Virus record (IMG/VR): IMGVR_UViG_3300032296_003505
Span: 1 to 24,323 of that record
Source of the DNA: a virus
DNA: 24,323 nt
Strand: one strand, 5' to 3'
The notes under the pieces are model-generated. The model was given only the letters and a program-made list of their open reading frames with translations, was not told the DNA's origin and ran no database searches. Shown in pieces: positions 9,665 to 17,413 of the stretch (positions within the stretch are counted from its first letter, which is position 1; each line of letters starts with the position of its first letter). The translations under genes and the position numbers were made by a program.

Positions 9665-12600
9665 ATGGCTCTGCAAACAGACCTAAACGTATTTCCATAC
9701 TACGACGACTACGATCCTAACAAGAATTTCTATCGAATTCTTTTCCGTCCGGGCGTGGCCGTACAGGCACGTGAGCTAAACCAGCTCCAGACTATCCTGC
9801 AGAATCAGATCGAGAAGTTTGGCGATAACATCTTTAAGCGCGGTACAATCATTGAGGGTTGTAACATTATTCGTCACCCAGTTCTTCCTTATGTTAAGGT
9901 AAAGGACACTGAAACAGACGGCACGCAGATTTCTGTAACTGCGTACGAAGGAATGTCGGTTCGCAACAGCGCGAATGTTACAGGTCACATTGTTAAGACA
10001 GTTGCTGGTTTCGAATCTCGTGCTCCTGATCTTAATACTCTATATGTAAAGTATAACTCTTCAGGTTCAAATTCAAATACAGCAACATTTGGTGCTAGTG
10101 AAACGCTCACAGTCTTCAGCCCGCTGTATCCAATCTTTAAGACACGAGTAAATAATGGCTCGTCTCTGTTTAGTAATACAGACGCCGTTGTATTCGTCTC
10201 GGCTCTTGCTGTACAGAATTCTACCGGTGGTTCAACATTCCCTGCCGGGGCTTGGCAAGCAGGTCACACTATTCAAAACGGCGTAGCCAACCTTGTTATT
10301 ATTGAAGCTAACACAACTGCAAACACAGAAGCTCTTATCTTAAAAGTAAAACCACTGGCCGTTGATCTTCTGACAGCTAACACAACTAAGTGGCGCTTCG
10401 GAGCCGGTGAAACCATTCGTAACGTCGCAACAGCAAACGTTGCAAATGTCGTGGCAATCGTCGGAGCTGGTGCTGCTGGTTCTCTGGTAACAGACGCTTT
10501 CGGTAAGATTACTTCTATTTCAGTTGTCGGTCAAGGTACTGGTTATTATGTAGAACCACATGTCACTGTAATGAAGCAAACAACTTCTGCACTTTCAACA
10601 GCAGAAATCAATGATCTTGACGTTGCAGCTCTAAACTATATGGCATCTATTACTGTTGCTAATGCTGCCGTATCTCCAATTGGTACTGGTTATGGTGTGA
10701 CTGTTGATCAAGGGACTATCTATCAGAAGGGATTCTTCTCGAGAGTTTCACCTCAGCTGGTAGTTGTTAACAAGTATTCGAATACAGATTTTAACAAGTC
10801 GGTTGGCTTCTATACAACTGAAGATATCATTGATAGTAATGAAGATACATCGCTTCTTGACAACGCAACAGGCACATTCAACTACGCTGCTCCCGGTGCT
10901 GATCGTCTGAAACTTACTCCAGAGCTTCGTGTTCTTGATAAGGAAGAAGCAGATGCGAATACTGACTTCCTTCCAATCATTGAGTTTGCTGACGGTCGCC
11001 CATACAAGCAAAACCAGAGTACTGTTTATAATATCATTGGCAACGAAATTGCTAAGAGAACATATGAAGAATCTGGTAACTATGTTCTAGATCAGTTCAT
11101 TGTTTCGACCCGCGATTCTTCGACTTTTTCTGAAACACCTGCAGTATTTAAGATCAACGTTGATCCAGGTAAAGCCTACATCAACGGCTTCCGTGTAGAA
11201 ACAGATCACTACAGAGCAAATGTTGCAAAGGGTATTGCTACAGCAACAAACACTGCAGCCAAGATTCGTCTTGGATATGGTAGCTATGTACGCGTGAAAG
11301 AGCTTGGTGGTAACTTTGCTTTCAACATCGGTGCTCAAGTAGATCTACATGGTACTGCAGCTGCATATGTTTCAACAAATGCAGGCAATGCAATTTCAGC
11401 GGCCGGAGTAAAAATCGGTGAAGCTCGCATTCGATCGGTCACGCTTGAGACCGGTGAACCAGGCACACCAAATGCCGTATATCGTCTATACCTATTCGAT
11501 ATTGTAATGAGCAGCGGCAAGAACTTCGGCAACGTTCGTTCAGTTTACTATGGTGGTACTAACAAGGGTATCGCCGACGTTATTCTGAGTGATTCTGGGG
11601 CTGCTGTTCTAGAAGATGCAGCCGGATCTTCTCTTCTCTATAGCTCAGTTCCGGCTATGAAGTCTGTATCAAATGTTTCTTACACATATCGCACTATCAA
11701 TCAATTAGAAACAGCAAATACCACTGGATTCATTGAACTCAATCTTAGCGCCGGAGAAGAATTTCCATATTCTGGAGAGCTAAGCAGCGATGCTAAAAAA
11801 GAACTATTAGTAATTCCTAGAGCAAACTATCAAGCTTCAGCAGCTGCTGCGGGTGTTGTTTCGATTGGAGCTGGTTCTACCTCAAACGTTAACGTTGCTG
11901 GTGCTGGCGGCACTAACTTCTTACAAGTCTTTAATGCTGGCGACTTTGTTAAGTTTCTAAACAGTTCAGGTGGTAATGAAGTTATTAGACAGGTTGCACA
12001 GGTAACTGGTGCATCATCGATGATCTTGACTTCTGGCCCTGGTCAAACATACTCTGGTGGTACTGTAACTCTATACTTCCCAGCAAACGTTCCTATCTCG
12101 TTGTCAACTAAAGCAACTCGCTATGCTAACGTTCTTGCCAACGGGGCAATGATTATCAATATTGCTAATAATATTGCAGATACTAGTGGCGGTGCTTCTT
12201 CGGCTAACGTAATGGTGGCGTATAACGCTACTCGCACTAGTGTAAGTTCAACTGGATTAAAACAATCTACTCGTGGAGTTCACACTCGTGTTGTAACATC
12301 TAATAATGCTGGCGGTGTAAATGGTCCATGGGCTCTTGGTCTTTCAGACGCATACCGTCTAAGAAAAGTTTACCAAGCAAATGGAGCTTCAAGAGCACTT
12401 ACATTTAACGCAAACACGGGTGTTGCAAACTCCGGTACAGCAAATGCGTTCATTCTCATCGCAAATAATCCATTTGCAAATGGTGACTCTGTAGTTTATA
12501 CAGACAACGCAACTACACTCGGTGGCTTATCTGATGCTGGTACATACTATGCAGTTTATGCTAATAGCACAGGTATGGCACTTGCTTCTACTCGCGGCGG

Positions 12601-15073
12601 TGCAAACTTAACAATCACCGCATCAGCAACTTCAGAAAATCACAGTCTAACTGGTCAACCAATCTTCTTTACCGGTAATACTACCGGCGTTCTAGACATC
12701 ACAAATGATTTCTACATTGATACCAATCAGAGAGAAGATTATCTAGATACTTCATACCTGTATAGAAAACCGAGATTAAATCCTCTTTCTTCAAATGATG
12801 TCTTACTTGTGCAGTATGATGTATTCACTGGAGGCGATGTTAGTGTAAAGACTATCAGTTCGTATCCTATCGATGATAGTCTTGGATTTAACGCACTGAT
12901 TGCTTCTGCCAGCGTGCACACAATGGAAATTCCAGAAATCCTTGGTACAAGTGGAACATACTACGATCTTCGCGATCAGTATGATTTCCGTCCACGTTCT
13001 GCGAATACAATTAATCTAATCACTGATATCTCTTCAGTTGCGGCTGGAGCAAATGCTGCTTCGATTATCAATCCATCTGAGCCAAGCTCTGCAAATAGAT
13101 TTACTGCTGATGAAAAGTATTTTCCAGCACCAAATACAGATCTAACCGCTAATATTGAATATTATCTTGGCAGATCAGATCGTGTTGTAGTTGACAGTAA
13201 CTCTGATTTCGTGGTACGTGCTGGTAAGAACGGATTTATTAATGAAGTTCCGGTTGAGCCGAAGAACAGTATCACACTTCAAATTCTAAACATTCCTCCA
13301 TATCCTTCTCTGCCTCAGTCTCTTTCGGCTGATATGGCAAAGATTATTGATACAAAAGTTGCCAATGAATCTTATGGAAGAAGAGTTAAGAACTATACTG
13401 TAAAATCTCTGATTAGTGCAACGGATCGTTCACGTATTCAGGTCAAGGGATACAAGATGTCGGATATTGCTTCTCTCGAGAAGCGTATTCAAAATCTAGA
13501 ATACTATGTATCGTTCACACTTGCTGAAGCACTAGCCAAGGCTCGCTTCATTCCATCGTCACTTGACTCACTGACCGATCGTTTCCGCTTTGGTTTCTTT
13601 GTTGATCCATTTACTGATTACAACTATTCTGATATTGCAAACCCAGAATTTTATGCTACTATTAAGGATGATCAACTGGGTCCTAAGTTAACAGAACTAA
13701 ATCTAGAGTTTAAACCAGAAGATAACTCAACTGGTGTTGTGACTCTGCCATTTAATGAATTCACTATTGTATCTCAAAATGATGCAACAGATGGAGCTAT
13801 TGTGGTTGAACCTACTCCAGGGCCAGTGACTAGCCCGGTGATTGGACCAACATCTCCTCCATCAGGACCAGTAACCGGACCAACATCTCCTCCATCAGGA
13901 CCAGTGGCTGGGCCGGTTGAAGTTACTGTAATTACTCAAACAACTGCAGTTGTCATTCAATCGCAGCGCAGCACATCAAGAAGCGACAGCGGCGATGTGT
14001 TTGAAGACTTCTTCTATACATTCAGCTCTCTTACCGGCCCGGTAGAATTTTATATCAATGGTCGTGATAATAACATGGCTCTCGAGGTCTTCCAATCACT
14101 CACACCGGGTGGTGATTATGTAACAACATACACATCCGCAGCCGCTCTTCCACTTACAAACGCAGACATCTCGTCGAAGGATCTAAGCGTTCTGAATGAC
14201 GGCCGTAAAATTGAGCACCCAGGCTCAATAGAGCGTAAGTCTTATGGACCAGTTGGTGGTTGGATTCAAGATCACTTTAAGTTAACATGGATTCACAATC
14301 CAAACGATGGTATCTACTATAGAATTCGTATCTATAAGGGTAAGTTCGATAGTGGTTTGTTCCAAAGTGCTAAAGCCGGTACATTTGGCTATAAGCTATA
14401 CTATCCGTCAGACGTTGTAAATCGTGAAACACGTATTGTTCCAAACCCAGCGTCGTTTGAATATAGTGGTATTGTACATAATATCAATCCTCCAGAATTC
14501 ACTATTACAATGTCGACACAATATATTGACATTGGAATTGGTGGACAGTATATTTCGGATGCGCAGAAGTTTAGCATTTCTGCAACTGGATTAAAGCCAA
14601 ATACGTATCATAAGTTTATGTTTGATGGCGAAGATCAAACTGCGAAGTGTTCGCAGACTAGAACATCTACACTAAACACCTCTGGTCTTCTAACAGATGC
14701 AAATGGTGTTCTGAACTTCGATTTCTATTTTGATGCTGGAATTGATGAAGCAATATCTGATCTAGAACAACAAAATAAATTAGCAGCTGCAATTGCCGGA
14801 ACTAAGGTGTTTATCATCGAATCGTATGATGGAAACTCAAGAACATCTGGTTCTATTGGTCTGAAATATTACACAGACATTCCATTTGGTATTGACAGTA
14901 ATGGTGGTGGATTAAACACTTCACCAACTCTGACAATGAATACAACCACAGATCTTCCGGTTGAATCAGAAAATGTAACCAATCTTACTACTACTCAATA
15001 TATAAACGATGCTCAGGATAGAAATAATATTAGGTATGTTGATGGACCCATCGGCTATGAGCAGCTACAGTAA
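9665..15073 (+). CDS. DUF4815-type giant virion structural protein
   Basis: This 1802-residue protein opens with the hallmark of DUF4815 phage structural proteins: DYDPNKNFYRILFRPGVAVQ, then ARELNQLQTILQNQIEKFG and a KRGTIIEG. A second family-like region lies near residues 1240-1340: YGRRVKNYTV, RIQVKGYKMSDIASLEKRIQ, a helical NLEYYVSFTLAEALAKA, then DRFRFGFFVDPFTDYNYSD. A proline-rich hinge (about 1382-1418) with two GPTSPPSGPV copies separates this from a C-terminal region of about 380 residues with a SISATGLKPNTYHKFMFDG domain. One beta module like those of the gene 7-position protein lies near residues 909-998. It follows gp8, where T4 has gp9-gp10, and is probably a peripheral baseplate or fibre-attachment protein. 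A GGAG lies about 8 bases before the ATG. It ends in tandem TAATAA stops. The exact role is inferred. Confidence 0.8.
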   Translation: MALQTDLNVFPYYDDYDPNKNFYRILFRPGVAVQARELNQLQTILQNQIEKFGDNIFKRGTIIEGCNIIRHPVLPYVKVKDTETDGTQISVTAYEGMSVRNSANVTGHIVKTVAGFESRAPDLNTLYVKYNSSGSNSNTATFGASETLTVFSPLYPIFKTRVNNGSSLFSNTDAVVFVSALAVQNSTGGSTFPAGAWQAGHTIQNGVANLVIIEANTTANTEALILKVKPLAVDLLTANTTKWRFGAGETIRNVATANVANVVAIVGAGAAGSLVTDAFGKITSISVVGQGTGYYVEPHVTVMKQTTSALSTAEINDLDVAALNYMASITVANAAVSPIGTGYGVTVDQGTIYQKGFFSRVSPQLVVVNKYSNTDFNKSVGFYTTEDIIDSNEDTSLLDNATGTFNYAAPGADRLKLTPELRVLDKEEADANTDFLPIIEFADGRPYKQNQSTVYNIIGNEIAKRTYEESGNYVLDQFIVSTRDSSTFSETPAVFKINVDPGKAYINGFRVETDHYRANVAKGIATATNTAAKIRLGYGSYVRVKELGGNFAFNIGAQVDLHGTAAAYVSTNAGNAISAAGVKIGEARIRSVTLETGEPGTPNAVYRLYLFDIVMSSGKNFGNVRSVYYGGTNKGIADVILSDSGAAVLEDAAGSSLLYSSVPAMKSVSNVSYTYRTINQLETANTTGFIELNLSAGEEFPYSGELSSDAKKELLVIPRANYQASAAAAGVVSIGAGSTSNVNVAGAGGTNFLQVFNAGDFVKFLNSSGGNEVIRQVAQVTGASSMILTSGPGQTYSGGTVTLYFPANVPISLSTKATRYANVLANGAMIINIANNIADTSGGASSANVMVAYNATRTSVSSTGLKQSTRGVHTRVVTSNNAGGVNGPWALGLSDAYRLRKVYQANGASRALTFNANTGVANSGTANAFILIANNPFANGDSVVYTDNATTLGGLSDAGTYYAVYANSTGMALASTRGGANLTITASATSENHSLTGQPIFFTGNTTGVLDITNDFYIDTNQREDYLDTSYLYRKPRLNPLSSNDVLLVQYDVFTGGDVSVKTISSYPIDDSLGFNALIASASVHTMEIPEILGTSGTYYDLRDQYDFRPRSANTINLITDISSVAAGANAASIINPSEPSSANRFTADEKYFPAPNTDLTANIEYYLGRSDRVVVDSNSDFVVRAGKNGFINEVPVEPKNSITLQILNIPPYPSLPQSLSADMAKIIDTKVANESYGRRVKNYTVKSLISATDRSRIQVKGYKMSDIASLEKRIQNLEYYVSFTLAEALAKARFIPSSLDSLTDRFRFGFFVDPFTDYNYSDIANPEFYATIKDDQLGPKLTELNLEFKPEDNSTGVVTLPFNEFTIVSQNDATDGAIVVEPTPGPVTSPVIGPTSPPSGPVTGPTSPPSGPVAGPVEVTVITQTTAVVIQSQRSTSRSDSGDVFEDFFYTFSSLTGPVEFYINGRDNNMALEVFQSLTPGGDYVTTYTSAAALPLTNADISSKDLSVLNDGRKIEHPGSIERKSYGPVGGWIQDHFKLTWIHNPNDGIYYRIRIYKGKFDSGLFQSAKAGTFGYKLYYPSDVVNRETRIVPNPASFEYSGIVHNINPPEFTITMSTQYIDIGIGGQYISDAQKFSISATGLKPNTYHKFMFDGEDQTAKCSQTRTSTLNTSGLLTDANGVLNFDFYFDAGIDEAISDLEQQNKLAAAIAGTKVFIIESYDGNSRTSGSIGLKYYTDIPFGIDSNGGGLNTSPTLTMNTTTDLPVESENVTNLTTTQYINDAQDRNNIRYVDGPIGYEQLQ
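12390..12660 (+). repeat. Single GL...YYxVYANSTG module in the DUF4815 protein
   Basis: The encoded stretch includes LTFNANTG, FILIANNPFANGDSVVY, GGLSDAGTYYAVYANSTG, then GGANLTITA and a closing ENHSL. It has the same order as the modules at 4210-7240 in a different protein, so the module has been shared between two structural genes of this phage. Confidence 0.75.
13844..13909 (+). repeat. Two 33-bp tandem repeats encoding a proline-rich hinge
   Basis: Two adjacent 33-bp copies (13844-13876 and 13877-13909) are identical over their first 29 bases and encode GPTSPPSGPVT and GPTSPPSGPVA. They sit in a wider Pro/Gly/Thr stretch (13811-13919) starting PTPGPVTSPVIGPTSPP. This probably forms a stiff or extended linker between the main body and the C-terminal domains. 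Confidence 0.9.
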
Positions 15074-15074
15074 T

Positions 15075-15082
15075 AATAAATA
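15075..15082 (+). promoter_or_regulatory. Candidate T4-like late promoter in the only sizeable intergenic gap
   Basis: AATAAATA lies just after the TAATAA stops of the DUF4815 gene, in the only gap of more than 10 bp on this strand (15074-15104). It fits NATAAATA. A start about 8-12 bases downstream would leave a short leader with the AAGAGGA ribosome binding site. This is the best-placed promoter candidate here. Confidence 0.4.
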
Positions 15083-15093
15083 AAGAAAAGATT

Positions 15094-15100
15094 AAGAGGA
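15094..15100 (+). promoter_or_regulatory. Ribosome binding site for the 15105 gene
   Basis: AAGAGGA ends 4 bases before the ATG at 15105 and is among the strongest Shine-Dalgarno matches in the window. It fixes this start and suits a gene that begins a new transcript and is not coupled to its upstream neighbour. Confidence 0.7.
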
Positions 15101-15104
15101 ATTA

Positions 15105-17204
15105 ATGTCGACATTTGACTACATTCAAACATTCTATGTAAATCCTGATACAGTAGCAAATGCTTCTGAAATCATGTTGACGTCCGTAGATCTGTTCTTT
15201 AAATCCAAACCAGTTGAAAACGCTAATATTAGCGGAACTTTCAAGCCTGGTATTAACGTTTGGATTTGTGAAGTTGAAAACGGAGATCCAGTCCCAAATT
15301 TATCTCTTGTCAACTCAGTAAAAGCTATTGAATATGATTCAGTAAACATTAGTAATGATGCTCAAACACCGACAGTTGTTGGATTTTCAAATCCGGTTTT
15401 GATCAAGTCTGGGCGCTATTATGGTATTGTTATTAAGTATAATGATCCAGCATATGACATCTGGACTAACGTACAAGGCGATAGATTGATTACTTCTGGT
15501 GGAGTAACAAATACTGCTTCTCCAGGCTCACAATCGCGTTTTGATGGGTATCTTTATAAGTCTACAAACTCAAATACTTTTGATAAGTTCAGTGACAAAG
15601 ATCTTAAGTTTAGAGTAAAGGTTGCACAGTTTGTTTCAAACAATGTAACCATTCCTCTTGTAAATAAAGACTATGAATTCTTTACAGTTGACCCATCTAT
15701 ATCAGGTTCTTTTATTGGCGGCGAGTGGTGTTTCCAGGACATTGCTAACGCAACAGGCACAATAACAGTATCGTCTTCGTCAAACACTATTACGGGTGTA
15801 GCTACAAACTTCGAAAGTTTTGCTATTGAAAATAAAATTGTGATTTCAAATGGCTCTGCAAGAGACGTTTTAACTATCACAAACGTTATTAGTGATACTT
15901 CAGTTACTGTTGATAGATTCCCAGTGTTTAGTGCTTCTGGTATCGGATTTAAGGTTCCGCCAGTTGGTGCAGTCTATTATACTGATTATACGAAGAAAAA
16001 AGTATACTTAGTCGACTCTAACGCGTCTAATAGCACTTATAAGTTTGTCGCAGGCACACGCATTATTGGTGCGCGATCTGGTGCTTCAGCAAATGTTGCT
16101 TCAATTGACCGCTATCAAGTCGATAGCTTTAAGCCGACATTCCTAATTGGAAATCCAAGCACTTCAGAATATTCAATGGTTTATAACATTGCAAACTCTT
16201 CAAATGCAATGCCAGCAACTACAAATAATCTTGAGCTTCTGAAGTTCAATAATGCTGTTCGCGAGTCTTACATTCTTTCAAGATCTCTTGAAGTTGATAA
16301 CATTAATCTATATGGTACCGAAAGAAAATCAGCGGTTGTTAATGTTACATTTAATGTTTCGGTTTCAGAAGTAGATCGTTTCTCTGTGCCATATCTGAAA
16401 GCAAATGAACTTGATTTCTTCTTCTATAAGAATGATATCAATAATACTATCACAGAAACTCGTGGCAGTATTACCGGTTACGATACTGAAATCGGCCGCA
16501 ATGGTCTTGCAAAATCTAAGTACATCTCAAAGAAGATTTCATTCGGCGAAGGTAAGTATGCGGAAGACGTAGTTGTATACGTCACTGGATATCGTCCAGC
16601 TGGAACACAAATCAAAGTTTATGCTAAGCTACACAATGCTGCTGACAAAGAAGCATTTGATGATAAGGCATGGACACCGCTAGAAATTAAGAATAACATT
16701 GACCGCTTTAGTACTGAAGATCCAAACGATCTTTGGGAATACACATTCGGTCTTCCACAGTATCCGGAAGTTTATACTACTCTATCTGGCAACTTCCTCA
16801 CAACACTCAGCAGCAACTCAATTACAACAACGGTAAATCATTCTTCGAATCTTGCTGTTGGTGACTTGGTTCGAGTGTATAGTATTCTTACACCAGAAAA
16901 TCATGAAGTGTTTCCAGTTGCGAGTGTAACTGCTCCGCCATCTCCGGGTGCAACTGGTGCAATCACTCTTTTCAAGCCTATTACCAATGCAAACATTGTA
17001 GGTGATGTTGGTATTGATAAGATCAAGTATAAGAATGTTGCATGGAACAATATTGCTAATGATAACGTAGCAAGATATGTTACCTCTTCGTATACCGAAT
17101 TTGATACCTACAATACGATGCAGATCAAGGTTGTTCTACTTGCTGAAAATACTCACGTTGTTCCAAAGGTAGAACAGATTCAAGTAATCGGAGTTTCAGC
17201 ATAA
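15105..17204 (+). CDS. Virion structural protein, probably split-off partner of the DUF4815 protein
   Basis: The 699-residue product begins DYIQTFYVNP, followed by a SEIMLTSVDLFFKSK block, a GINVWICEVENGDPVPN block and a VLIKSGRYYGIVIKYNDP block. This order (QTFxVxP, LTSVDLFFxSK, NGxP, G-xYxIVI) resembles a beta domain that, from memory, lies in the C-terminal half of many DUF4815 phage proteins. Here it is a separate gene just after the DUF4815 gene. The middle is beta-rich with SSSNTITGVATNF-type strands, and a region near residues 390-560 (LEVDNINLYGTER, SKYISKKISFGEGKYAEDVV, YRPAGTQIKVYAKLHN) resembles the later part of the same proteins. No signal peptide or transmembrane segment is seen. 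Likely a baseplate periphery or fibre-attachment component. It ends in TAATG, coupled to the next small gene. Confidence 0.72.
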   Translation: MSTFDYIQTFYVNPDTVANASEIMLTSVDLFFKSKPVENANISGTFKPGINVWICEVENGDPVPNLSLVNSVKAIEYDSVNISNDAQTPTVVGFSNPVLIKSGRYYGIVIKYNDPAYDIWTNVQGDRLITSGGVTNTASPGSQSRFDGYLYKSTNSNTFDKFSDKDLKFRVKVAQFVSNNVTIPLVNKDYEFFTVDPSISGSFIGGEWCFQDIANATGTITVSSSSNTITGVATNFESFAIENKIVISNGSARDVLTITNVISDTSVTVDRFPVFSASGIGFKVPPVGAVYYTDYTKKKVYLVDSNASNSTYKFVAGTRIIGARSGASANVASIDRYQVDSFKPTFLIGNPSTSEYSMVYNIANSSNAMPATTNNLELLKFNNAVRESYILSRSLEVDNINLYGTERKSAVVNVTFNVSVSEVDRFSVPYLKANELDFFFYKNDINNTITETRGSITGYDTEIGRNGLAKSKYISKKISFGEGKYAEDVVVYVTGYRPAGTQIKVYAKLHNAADKEAFDDKAWTPLEIKNNIDRFSTEDPNDLWEYTFGLPQYPEVYTTLSGNFLTTLSSNSITTTVNHSSNLAVGDLVRVYSILTPENHEVFPVASVTAPPSPGATGAITLFKPITNANIVGDVGIDKIKYKNVAWNNIANDNVARYVTSSYTEFDTYNTMQIKVVLLAENTHVVPKVEQIQVIGVSA

Positions 17205-17413
17205 TGTTAGTAAACACTAATCATCCAGGCTATATAAAAGATACTGAAACTGGAGTGATCATAAATACTAACGAAGAAGAATATAAAAAATTCTTAGCTG
17301 CAAGAGATGCAAGTAAAAAGAATCATAGTTTGTGTAAAAGAATGACTGAAGTAGAGAATGAACTCGGCGAAATCAAGTCTCTTTTATTACAGTTAGTACA
17401 CAGGAATAATTAA
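17204..17413 (+). CDS. Conserved 69-residue phage protein with C-terminal coiled coil
   Basis: This short protein starts MLVNTNHPGYIKDTETGVII, then NTNEEEYKKFLAARD, and ends in a helix with a heptad-like pattern (MTEVENELGEIKSLLLQLVH) suited to a short coiled coil. Similar small proteins with the NHPGYIKD...GVIINTN opening occur beside structural genes in marine T4-like phages as far as I recall; no function is established to my knowledge. GGAG about 10 bases upstream and the TAATG overlap support this start, and the stop again overlaps the next ATG. It could be a small assembly or trimerisation factor for the adjacent fibre, but that is inference only. Confidence 0.75.
   Translation: MLVNTNHPGYIKDTETGVIINTNEEEYKKFLAARDASKKNHSLCKRMTEVENELGEIKSLLLQLVHRNN
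17260..17267 (+). promoter_or_regulatory. Weak late promoter-like motif (CATAAATA) before the repeat fibre gene
   Basis: CATAAATA fits NATAAATA and lies 153 bases before the fibre start at 17413, inside the 69-residue gene. The distance is long and the match may be chance. Confidence 0.14.

Noticed and set aside
17221-17250. TATATAAAAG as a promoter -10 element
   Set aside because: It lies inside the start of a short coding gene, does not fit the late consensus, and has no good partner element.
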